Source of the DNA: Pseudomonadota bacterium | Lineage (GTDB): Bacteria > Pseudomonadota > Gammaproteobacteria > Burkholderiales > Gallionellaceae | Direction: 5' to 3' | Assembly (NCBI GenBank): GCA_021781695.1 | Contig: JAJXWG010000143.1 | Coordinates: 1-5,062 of the forward strand | DNA length: 5,062 bases | Shown: positions 1 to 4,977 of the stretch, in pieces | Numbering within the stretch: the first letter of the stretch is position 1 | How the letters are laid out: the number at the start of each line of letters is the position of its first letter | Translations under genes and position numbers: made by a program | Notes under the pieces: generated by a model | What the model saw: only the letters and a program-made list of their open reading frames with translations | Database searches by the model: none | Told to the model about the DNA's origin: nothing

Positions 1-389
1 TCCTGACCGTGGAAATATGGGAAGTGCTGCGCGCCTCGCAGCCTCGTTCCTTCAGCCACAGCGAACAGCTCATCCGCGATGGTGAACACGGCTTTTCCTT
101 TTACATCCTGCTCAAAGGCAGCGTGGTCGTTACCAAACAGAACCGCATGCTCAATCTCATACAGGCCGGTGACTGCGTCGGTGAGAATGCCTGCCTGTAC
201 AACGGCAGTCCGATCAGGGGAGCGAGTGTGGCAGCCCAGGGCGAGGTCATTGCGCTTGAAATTTCCAAAGAAAGGCTGGAGGCTTTTTCGAAAGATGTCG
301 GCATCCGCATGGATCGAGCATTTCTGCGCTCCTTGAACGACAAGCTGTCCGTATCCAACGCTCGCCTTTTGCAGCTGATAGGCATCTGA
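1..389 (+). CDS. Cyclic nucleotide-binding (CRP-like) domain protein, C-terminal part; 5' end outside window
   Basis: The reading frame is open to the left edge, so this is probably the end of a longer gene; a GTG at 9 is the only visible start-like codon and lacks a ribosome site. The visible part is nearly all one cNMP-binding beta-roll. It has the early GEHGFSFYILLKGSVVV strand-turn pattern, then a phosphate-binding-cassette-like stretch containing G-E-N and, 11 residues after that E, R-G-A, in place of the usual GE(L/M)...R(S/T)A. A C-terminal helix ends in SNARLLQLIGI. The roll lacks its first helix, which also argues for an upstream beginning. No helix-turn-helix follows, so it is not a CRP-type transcription factor in this part. 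From memory of the family, similar domains cap some betaproteobacterial Ser/Thr protein kinases, where the domain would sense a ligand; that upstream part is not seen here. It converges with the MlaC-like gene, 17 bases away. Confidence 0.8.
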   Translation, partial: LTVEIWEVLRASQPRSFSHSEQLIRDGEHGFSFYILLKGSVVVTKQNRMLNLIQAGDCVGENACLYNGSPIRGASVAAQGEVIALEISKERLEAFSKDVGIRMDRAFLRSLNDKLSVSNARLLQLIGI

Positions 390-406
390 ACCTTGTCTGC
401 AGACTG

Positions 407-1024
407 TCAACTGTGCCTGGACGCAGCCACTTTCAGGTTTTTCTCATGCAGCACCCTGACAAGATTGCTTACGCCACCATGCGAGAGGGCAGCGCTGAAA
501 TTCGAATGGTAGATTCTGATCACGCTCATGTTATCGATTTCCACATCGAAGATCAGCCAGCCGGCATCCATTTTTTCCAGTCTGTAATCGAGCTCAGTTG
601 ATTCGTCGCGGGGGTCCATGACGACGGTCTTGACTTCGACATCGTTCGCATCAGGCTGTTTCCTGAATGGAAGATACAGGATCGTCTGGTCTGTGTACTG
701 TGCGATCACGTCGGAGAAAACGTGGAGCAGAAAGGTATGATATTCACTGACCAGTTGCGCCCTTGCCTCCGGAGAGGCCGATTCCCAGTATTTCCTGCCG
801 ACCGTAAGCTGGCTCAGGCGCACGAAATCAAGACGGGGAAAGACGCTCGCATCGACAAGCGCGTCCATTTTCTGCGGATCGTGCGTCATGTCCTGATCAC
901 GCCTGATCGGCGTCAAGACATCGTCCACCATCTGCTTGACGATTGCATCCGGTGAGACCATGCCTTCAGCCGGCACGCTTGCTGAAAACAATAAAAGCAA
1001 CAGGAACAGCAAGCGCCCAAACAT
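407..1024 (-). CDS. MlaC/Ttg2D-family periplasmic phospholipid-binding protein
   Basis: A 205-residue protein, the usual MlaC length. Residues 1-19 form a signal peptide (Arg4, a Leu/Phe-rich core, cleavage after VPA), so the mature protein should be periplasmic. Family features follow in order: a helix with VSPDAIVKQMVDDVL (23-37), the VFPRLDFVRLSQLTVGRKYW block (61-80), SPEARAQLVSEYHTFLLHVFSDVIAQY (84-110), and the C-terminal WLIFDVEIDNMSVIRIYHSNF block (156-176), matching the family pattern W-x-hydrophobic-x-D-V-x-I-x-x-x-S. MlaC carries phospholipids between the outer-membrane MlaA complex and the inner-membrane MlaFEDB transporter. None of those partners lies in the window, so this is an orphan copy here and its cargo may differ. 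The C-terminal block departs from the commoner G-V-S-L-V-x-N-Y-R. Start ATG at 1022-1024 has AAGGA only two bases upstream, extended by GGGG. It is the last gene of a possible three-gene minus-strand unit. Confidence 0.85.
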   Translation of the reverse strand: MFGRLLFLLLLLFSASVPAEGMVSPDAIVKQMVDDVLTPIRRDQDMTHDPQKMDALVDASVFPRLDFVRLSQLTVGRKYWESASPEARAQLVSEYHTFLLHVFSDVIAQYTDQTILYLPFRKQPDANDVEVKTVVMDPRDESTELDYRLEKMDAGWLIFDVEIDNMSVIRIYHSNFSAALSHGGVSNLVRVLHEKNLKVAASRHS

Positions 1025-1066
1025 GATCCTTCCCCACCAGATTGCAAAATTATCCCAGCATAGATA

Positions 1067-1579
1067 CTATGGCCTGGAATGCATGTACATGTGATTCCTT
1101 TGCATATCCTTCATCTGCGCGCGCTGTTCGGGCGTCAGGACAGCGTCGATCTGGTTCTGTGCCGTGAGATACGCCTCTATCATCTGGCGCTTCAGATCGA
1201 ATATCTTCTTGTATTCCTCGCCTATCGCTGCCGGATCACGCTTGTCCGCCTCATACAGATCGCGCAGCTTTGCCGATTCGTCATTGATCAGGCCCTGCTT
1301 TGCCCAGTTGTCATGATTGAGTTCATCGGAGAGCTTGCTGATCTTCGCCTGCTGATCTGCACTGAGACTCAGCATGCTGTATATGCCGACACCCATCATC
1401 ATGCCATGGCTGCCCATCATGCCATAACCATCCCTCATTCCGTGGTATACGGCATGGTCATCGCACTGATCGACAGTCTTCCTGGCAGATTTTTTTACTG
1501 GCGCACTTGTGGCATCAGCGGCAAATGAAGAAGCGGCAGAAAACGCAAAGAGCAGAACGACTACAAGTATTTTTTTCAT
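1067..1579 (-). CDS. Spy/CpxP-like periplasmic protein with LTxxQ motifs and a His/Met-rich segment
   Basis: A 170-residue protein from the ATG at 1577-1579. A TTG eight codons upstream (1601-1603) also keeps the frame open, but AAGGGA six bases before the ATG and a clean signal peptide (1-20, cut after SFA) favour the ATG. The mature part has a low-complexity His/Met/Gly stretch (about 42-63, containing GYGMMGSHGMMMG), then a helical domain with two Spy-type motifs, LSADQ (72-76) and LTPEQ (148-152), and a tail HMYMH (163-167). Spy and CpxP are periplasmic; Spy is an ATP-independent chaperone and CpxP restrains the Cpx envelope-stress kinase, while related CnrX/ZraP proteins bind metals. The His/Met clusters at both ends make copper or other soft-metal binding plausible, but this is inference. 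No sensor kinase or metal efflux gene is next to it. It lies between the flavin-reductase-like gene and the MlaC-like gene, 64 and 42 bases from each. Confidence 0.85.
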   Translation of the reverse strand: MKKILVVVLLFAFSAASSFAADATSAPVKKSARKTVDQCDDHAVYHGMRDGYGMMGSHGMMMGVGIYSMLSLSADQQAKISKLSDELNHDNWAKQGLINDESAKLRDLYEADKRDPAAIGEEYKKIFDLKRQMIEAYLTAQNQIDAVLTPEQRAQMKDMQRNHMYMHSRP

Positions 1580-1585
1580 GATAGA

Positions 1586-1591
1586 TCCCTT
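1586..1591 (-). promoter_or_regulatory. Ribosome binding site of the Spy-like gene
   Basis: On the minus strand this reads AAGGGA, six bases before the ATG at 1577-1579. It is the best Shine-Dalgarno match in this gene run and decides the start against the TTG at 1601-1603, which would place this site inside the coding region. Confidence 0.7.
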
Positions 1592-1627
1592 GTTAGATTT
1601 CAAAATTGATACGCGCGTGACAGTTTA

Positions 1628-1641
1628 CACTTGTTCAAGTG
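1628..1641. promoter_or_regulatory. Perfect 14-base palindrome, possible operator
   Basis: CACTTG-TT-CAAGTG is a perfect inverted repeat with six-base arms, lying two bases beyond the stop codon of the flavin-reductase-like gene and 48 bases before the Spy-like start. The loop is too short and there is no T-run on either strand, so it does not look like an intrinsic terminator. The size and symmetry suit a dimeric regulator. I found no convincing -10/-35 pair beside it, so its link to the Spy-like gene is inferred from position only. A second small palindrome, ACGCGCGT, sits at 1611-1618. Confidence 0.35.
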
Positions 1642-1643
1642 CG

Positions 1644-2180
1644 CTACTTCATTTTTGAAGGCAGGGATATCGTCTCCCCCGCCACCATAAACTTGCCCAT
1701 ACCCTGATGATGCATGGTCTGATGAATTTTCTTGGCCGGATCTATCCAGGCCTTGACCACTTCAAGCACAAAAAAATTATACTTGTCGACCATTGAGTCA
1801 TCCGCAATCCTGCATTCAAGACTGGCATAGCACTCATCGATCAGCGGTGCAGAAACAACGGACGCAACAACAGGCGTCAGCCCGAATTTCTTGAATTTGT
1901 CCACCCTGCGCCCGGAACAGTTCCCGCAGCCGACAACTTTTTCAGCCAGTTCAACTGTCGGAATATTGATCGCGCATTCCCGTGTTTCATTCAGAAAGCC
2001 GAACGAGTAATTGCGGCCACTGATCACGCAACCGATCAGGGGTGGCTCAAACTCCATCATCGTATGCCACGACATCGTCATGATATTTGCACGCCGCGCA
2101 CCCAGAGTTGAAACCAGCACAACGGGACCCGGCTCCAGCAACCGATAGACGCGAGCCAGAGGTAAAGATTTTTTCTTCAT
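1644..2180 (-). CDS. Flavin reductase-like (FMN-binding split barrel) domain protein
   Basis: A 178-residue single-domain protein. The start at 2178-2180 (MKKKSLPL) is preferred because AGGGGG lies four bases upstream; an ATG six codons earlier (2196-2198) has no ribosome site. Features of the flavin-reductase-like family: an N-terminal PGPVVLVST strand (17-25), the flavin-binding stretch ANIMTMSWHTMMEFEPPL (31-48), the strand NETRECAINIP (64-74) and GNCSGRRVDKF (86-96), which matches the conserved (N/S)SG-x-x-x-DKF turn, then ECYASLECRI (116-125) and a closing HHQGMGKFMVAG (157-168). Such proteins bind FMN and either reduce free flavin with NAD(P)H or serve as flavoproteins of unknown substrate. 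Cys85 and Cys88 form a C-x-x-C (VGCGNCSG), which I believe recurs in this subfamily. It is the first gene of the minus-strand run and shares a divergent promoter region with the oxygenase gene. Electron donor and partner are not evident. Confidence 0.85.
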   Translation of the reverse strand: MKKKSLPLARVYRLLEPGPVVLVSTLGARRANIMTMSWHTMMEFEPPLIGCVISGRNYSFGFLNETRECAINIPTVELAEKVVGCGNCSGRRVDKFKKFGLTPVVASVVSAPLIDECYASLECRIADDSMVDKYNFFVLEVVKAWIDPAKKIHQTMHHQGMGKFMVAGETISLPSKMK

Positions 2181-2184
2181 CGCA

Positions 2185-2190
2185 CCCCCT
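2185..2190 (-). promoter_or_regulatory. Ribosome binding site of the flavin-reductase-like gene
   Basis: On the minus strand this reads AGGGGG, four bases before the ATG at 2178-2180. It supports that start over the ATG at 2196-2198, whose upstream bases show no purine-rich site. Confidence 0.5.
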
Positions 2191-2220
2191 GCAAACATGC
2201 TGCAACCCGATTCACACTGA

Positions 2221-2249
2221 ATTCTACGCCTGTGCGCCGACGCTCACAA
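2221..2249 (-). promoter_or_regulatory. Candidate sigma-70 promoter for the flavin-reductase-like gene
   Basis: Read on the minus strand: TTGTGA (-35, 2249-2244), a 17-base spacer, and TAGAAT (-10, 2226-2221), matching consensus at 4 of 6 and 5 of 6 bases. Transcription would begin near 2214, about 33 bases before the start codon. Its -35 box overlaps that of the plus-strand promoter on the same bases. Confidence 0.45.
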
Positions 2250-2271
2250 CCGGCTACAAAACAGGTAGAAT
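2243..2271 (+). promoter_or_regulatory. Candidate sigma-70 promoter for the oxygenase gene
   Basis: CTCACA (-35, 2243-2248), a 17-base spacer, and TAGAAT (-10, 2266-2271), matching consensus at 4 of 6 and 5 of 6 bases. Transcription would begin near 2278, about 45 bases before the ATG at 2324. It mirrors the minus-strand promoter around a shared -35 region. Confidence 0.45.
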
Positions 2272-2323
2272 CCACCCTTTCTGCATTCTGCTCCAAAGAC
2301 AGATCAACTGCAAATCACCCGAG

Positions 2324-2914
2324 ATGAACATACAGGAAATTGCCGATCAGCTTGCTCATAGCGGCTATATTGTTCTGGAAAGTCCGCTTGAAGACACCCT
2401 GCTCAACCAGTTGCTGGCGCGCTGCAAGGATGATGGCTGTTCAAGATTTCAGGCAGCTCATATCGGCAGGGGTGCTGACAAGAAGCAGATCGCTTCGATA
2501 CGGGGCGATGTCATCTCGTGGCTTACCGACACCCACAGCACGGATGCAGCCTACCTTGCGTTGATGGAAAAGCTCAGGCTTGGACTCAATGAAAAATTAT
2601 TCCTTGGGCTGTTCGATTACGAATGCCACTATGCGATCTATCGGAAAGGCACCGGTTATGCAAAACATTCCGATGTGCTTTCCGGCAAGAAAAACCGCGT
2701 GCTTTCAAGCGTGCTCTACCTGAATGAAGACTGGCAGACAGACGATGGCGGGGAGCTTATCCTGTATGATCTGGCAGGAGCCGCACTGAAAACCGTCAGT
2801 CCGAAGTTTGGCACCATGGCCATTTTCCTGAGCGAGTCTTTTCCGCATGAGGTGCTCATCTCTCAACGCATCCGGCGCAGCATCGCCGGATGGTTTCGCG
2901 TCAGCGGCAACTGA
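2324..2914 (+). CDS. 2OG-Fe(II) oxygenase, SM-20/prolyl-4-hydroxylase type
   Basis: A 196-residue protein from the ATG at 2324; the frame runs open further left, but that part overlaps the divergent gene and promoters and encodes nothing domain-like. The ribosome site is weak (GAG next to the ATG). The C-terminal half is a double-stranded beta-helix oxygenase: iron ligands His115 and Asp117 in GYAKHSDVL, distal His175 in SFPHEVL, and the 2-oxoglutarate-binding Arg, by spacing to Trp190 most likely Arg184 (Arg185 is adjacent), in RRSIAGWF. The intervening VLYLNEDWQTDDGGELILYD (130-149) is characteristic of the SM-20/EGL-9-like prolyl hydroxylases. The family couples decarboxylation of 2-oxoglutarate with O2 to hydroxylation, often of a proline in a protein. 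A bacterial relative in Pseudomonas hydroxylates EF-Tu; whether this one does is untested. No signal peptide, so cytoplasmic. The peptidase-like gene follows after 28 bases with no terminator, suggesting co-transcription. Confidence 0.87.
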   Translation: MNIQEIADQLAHSGYIVLESPLEDTLLNQLLARCKDDGCSRFQAAHIGRGADKKQIASIRGDVISWLTDTHSTDAAYLALMEKLRLGLNEKLFLGLFDYECHYAIYRKGTGYAKHSDVLSGKKNRVLSSVLYLNEDWQTDDGGELILYDLAGAALKTVSPKFGTMAIFLSESFPHEVLISQRIRRSIAGWFRVSGN

Positions 2915-2942
2915 TCGCTGATTAAATCGGAATTCAATCCAG

Positions 2943-3959
2943 ATGACGACCCTGCCTGCCACTGCCATAGATGAAGCCGAAAAAAATCTGCGTGATATCC
3001 TCACGATCGCCATCCAGCACACCCAATCCGCTGTCGTGGTCTGGGATGGTCAATGCGAACTTTCGCTGGCATTGACCCAGGCTTACCGGCGCTGCCTGCC
3101 GGATGCAACCTTCATCGATTTTGACGGTGTATCTGCCGATACGGTGCTCGCGGCATTTGAAAAGCTGTCTCCCGGCGATCTGGTTGTACTGATCCAGTCC
3201 ACCAGCTTTCGCCTGGATGCATTCCGCCTGCGCGTCGAGCTTTTCAAGCGCGGGCTCAAGGTGATTGAACACCCTCACCTGTCACGCATGCCGGGAATTG
3301 AGGCGCTGATCTACATCGAGTCGCTGGCCTACGACCCCGTTTACTACCGCGGCACAGGCAATGCGCTGAAAGCACGCATCGATGCCGCTGACAGCGGCAT
3401 CATCGACAGCGGCGGCGAACAACTGGTCTTTTCAGCAGGCTTTGAGCCCGCCAGGCTCAATGTAGGCGACTACAGCAAGATGCACAATGTCGGGGGTCAG
3501 TTCCCCATCGGCGAAGTGTTCACCGAATCCAAAGATCTGGAAGCAGTCAATGGCCGCGTACGCATTCCAGTTTTCGGCGACACCAGTTTCACGGTCAACA
3601 AACCTGCCCAACCCATCACGCTGGTAGTCTGCAAAGGTCGCGTCACCGACGCGCTTCATTCCACGCCTGAATTCGACCGCGTGCTTGCCAGCATACGCGA
3701 ACATGAAGGTGAAATCTGGCTGCGCGAACTTGGGTTTGGCTTGAACCGATCCTATACACAGGGCAGGACGGTGAGCGACATCGGCACGTTCGAGCGCATG
3801 TGCGGCGTGCATTTATCCCTTGGCGCAAAGCATGGCAGCTACAACAAACCCAACATCAGGAAATCGGCCGCCAAATATCATGTCGATGTGTTTGCCGCAG
3901 CAGGGCCTGTTTTTCTGGACGATGAGCTGATCTACCGGGATGGTCGCTGGCTGGTGTAA
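2943..3959 (+). CDS. M29-like (aminopeptidase T-like) metallopeptidase homologue
   Basis: A 338-residue cytoplasmic protein, somewhat shorter than typical M29 aminopeptidases (about 400). Its C-terminal half carries the M29 metal-site pattern in order: Glu191 in PIGEVFTES (188-196), Glu262 in ELGFGLN, His290 in VHLSLGAKH, and His313 and Asp315 in YHVDVF. These align with the two Glu, two His and one Asp that hold the paired metal ions in aminopeptidases such as AmpS and aminopeptidase T. The Tyr that usually lies seven residues after the first His appears as His297, with Tyr300 three residues on, so catalysis may be altered. The N-terminal half (about 1-140) is a less conserved alpha/beta domain. 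M29 enzymes remove N-terminal residues from peptides. The start at ATG 2943 has no clear Shine-Dalgarno site. The gene follows the oxygenase gene closely on the same strand. Membership in the superfamily is fairly sure; peptidase activity is not. Confidence 0.72.
   Translation: MTTLPATAIDEAEKNLRDILTIAIQHTQSAVVVWDGQCELSLALTQAYRRCLPDATFIDFDGVSADTVLAAFEKLSPGDLVVLIQSTSFRLDAFRLRVELFKRGLKVIEHPHLSRMPGIEALIYIESLAYDPVYYRGTGNALKARIDAADSGIIDSGGEQLVFSAGFEPARLNVGDYSKMHNVGGQFPIGEVFTESKDLEAVNGRVRIPVFGDTSFTVNKPAQPITLVVCKGRVTDALHSTPEFDRVLASIREHEGEIWLRELGFGLNRSYTQGRTVSDIGTFERMCGVHLSLGAKHGSYNKPNIRKSAAKYHVDVFAAAGPVFLDDELIYRDGRWLV
3382..3402. repeat. Perfect 9-base inverted repeat with a 3-base loop inside the peptidase-like gene
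   Basis: GATGCCGCT-GAC-AGCGGCATC can fold into a GC-rich hairpin in either transcript. It encodes DAADSGI (residues 147-153) of the M29-like protein. No T-run follows on either side, so it is not a standard terminator. The unit GACAGCGGC recurs 15 bases further on (3406-3414), so it may simply reflect a short internal duplication of the codons for DSG. Confidence 0.4.
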
Positions 3960-3973
3960 AATCCGCCGCACAC

Positions 3974-4002
3974 TTGACAAAACAAAAAAACAGGGATAGG
4001 GT
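3974..4002 (+). promoter_or_regulatory. Candidate sigma-70 promoter for the FliD-like repeat protein gene
   Basis: A perfect -35 TTGACA (3974-3979), a 17-base spacer that is A-rich, and TAGGGT (3997-4002), which keeps the first two and last bases of TATAAT. It begins 14 bases after the peptidase-like stop codon and would start transcription near 4009, about 27 bases before the ATG at 4036. It suggests the next gene has its own promoter. It does not match the sigma-28 flagellar consensus. Confidence 0.5.
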
Positions 4003-4035
4003 TTTCACCGTTCAGCCAACTTTGTGCGCATCATC

Positions 4036-4947
4036 ATGGACATCTCATCCGTCACAGCGCCATCAAACCTTGACACCGTTTCCGCCATCGGTGCGCAGCA
4101 TGCTGTCTTCCCGCCCGCAACACCTTCAGGCACCGACACAGTGAACATTTCTGCTGCAGGAAAACTGCTCTCGGCCTCCACCTTGTTCGATGCCGTCTCA
4201 GCAACAAGCCCGCCTGACTTTGCAACGGTTGCAGTCGCGACCCAATACTTCGTGGACGCATTCAACAATTTCCTGCAAAGCGACAGCCTGCAAAGCACAA
4301 CTGGCGGCGCTCTGAACAGTTCGTTCATGCAAGCGCTGAATGCGGGCACAAACGCCTTCAGCCTTTCCGCCACAGGCTTTTCCATGGCGACAGGCCAGAT
4401 CACCGTGGACTACAATGCGCTGCAGGCCGCATTTACCGCCAATCCGGCAGGAACAGTCTCCCAGCTGGCACAGGCAACACTGTCGATAGGGCAGCTTGCG
4501 GCCCAATTCACAACGCTTGCCGCCCAGCTCAACAGCCTGTCGCAAATGCCTCTGCCGGCTGCAACCAGCCCTGCCAGCATCCCAGCTCAAGCCACCACGA
4601 CTGTGACTGCTGCTGCGCCGACTGTGACCACGGCTACTGCCACTGCAACGACTGTGACCACTGCTGCGCCGACCGCGACTACTTCTACACCTACTGCAAC
4701 GACTGTTGTACCGACTGCTGCGACTGCCGCCACGACACTGCCAGGCAATGTAGCAAATCCCGTTTCAACCACGGTCAATTCAGCCGACCCTGCCGTCGCG
4801 GCAGCCATGGCCTCGTACCGCATGACTGATGGATCTTTCGACATGGGAAAGCCGCATGACAAGGGGACAGCGCCAAAAACACCGGGTTACAGCGAAATCA
4901 CATCCATAGCGCCCATCCCGCCTGTCATGCTGAACTTGCACGCATAG
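4036..4947 (+). CDS. Unrecognised protein with a FliD-C-like stretch and Thr/Ala-rich repeat linker
   Basis: I do not recognise the family as a whole. The ATG at 4036 gives 303 residues; a GTG at 4024 would add four. Neither has a good ribosome site. There is no signal peptide or membrane segment. Parts in order: an N-terminal stretch with GTDTVNISAAGKLLS (32-46), a pattern reminiscent of flagellar rod/hook-associated proteins; a helix-prone region (about 62-110); then GQITVDYNALQAAFTANPAGTV (120-141), close to the FliD C-terminal pattern G-x-(I/L)-x-(V/L)-D-x-x-x-L-x-x-A-(F/L)-x-x-N-P, followed by a Gln/Leu/Ala helix (142-170) that could be a coiled coil. Residues 188-238 are three 17-residue Thr/Ala/Val/Pro repeats, and 239-303 a Pro-containing tail. 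No Cys at all. The composition suits a secreted or surface filament-associated protein, but export is unproved and no flagellar gene adjoins it. Confidence 0.75.
   Translation: MDISSVTAPSNLDTVSAIGAQHAVFPPATPSGTDTVNISAAGKLLSASTLFDAVSATSPPDFATVAVATQYFVDAFNNFLQSDSLQSTTGGALNSSFMQALNAGTNAFSLSATGFSMATGQITVDYNALQAAFTANPAGTVSQLAQATLSIGQLAAQFTTLAAQLNSLSQMPLPAATSPASIPAQATTTVTAAAPTVTTATATATTVTTAAPTATTSTPTATTVVPTAATAATTLPGNVANPVSTTVNSADPAVAAAMASYRMTDGSFDMGKPHDKGTAPKTPGYSEITSIAPIPPVMLNLHA
4597..4749 (+). repeat. Three tandem 51-base (17-codon) repeats
   Basis: Units at 4597-4647, 4648-4698 and 4699-4749 each begin ACGACTGT and encode TTV followed by Thr/Ala/Pro residues. The first two agree at 24 of the first 26 bases and encode TTVTAAAPTVTTATATA and TTVTTAAPTATTSTPTA. 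The third is degenerate and ends in TLPGN. The repeat is in frame, so copy number can change without breaking the protein. Confidence 0.8.
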
Positions 4948-4958
4948 ACATCAGCCCT

Positions 4959-4976
4959 CCGGCCTTGAAAAGCCGG
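4959..4976. terminator. Weak stem-loop between convergent genes
   Basis: CCGGC(C)TT-GAA-AAGCCGG folds into a seven-pair stem with one bulged C, between the plus-strand stop at 4947 and the minus-strand stop at 4978. Its place between converging genes fits a two-way terminator, but neither side has a T-run, so the call is tentative. Confidence 0.3.
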
Positions 4977-4977
4977 C

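Noticed and set aside
395..404. GTCTGCAGAC palindrome between the convergent cNMP-domain and MlaC-like genes, considered as a terminator
   Set aside because: It is fully self-complementary with no loop and no T-run, so it cannot form a standard terminator hairpin; probably chance.
413..955. Plus-strand open frames opposite the MlaC-like gene (413-601 and 722-955)
   Set aside because: They are shadows of a well-supported minus-strand gene and show no recognisable protein features.
2087..2323. N-terminal extension of the oxygenase reading frame
   Set aside because: It overlaps the divergent flavin-reductase-like gene and its promoter region, and its translation shows no domain; the conserved protein begins at the ATG at 2324.
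3432..3828. Minus-strand open frames within the M29-like gene
   Set aside because: They overlap the segment bearing the conserved metal-site motifs and have no plausible start signals or domains.
4587..4862. 91-residue Val/Ala-rich open frame on the minus strand
   Set aside because: It is the antisense of the Thr/Ala repeat region; its composition simply mirrors the repeat and it has no ribosome site or domain.
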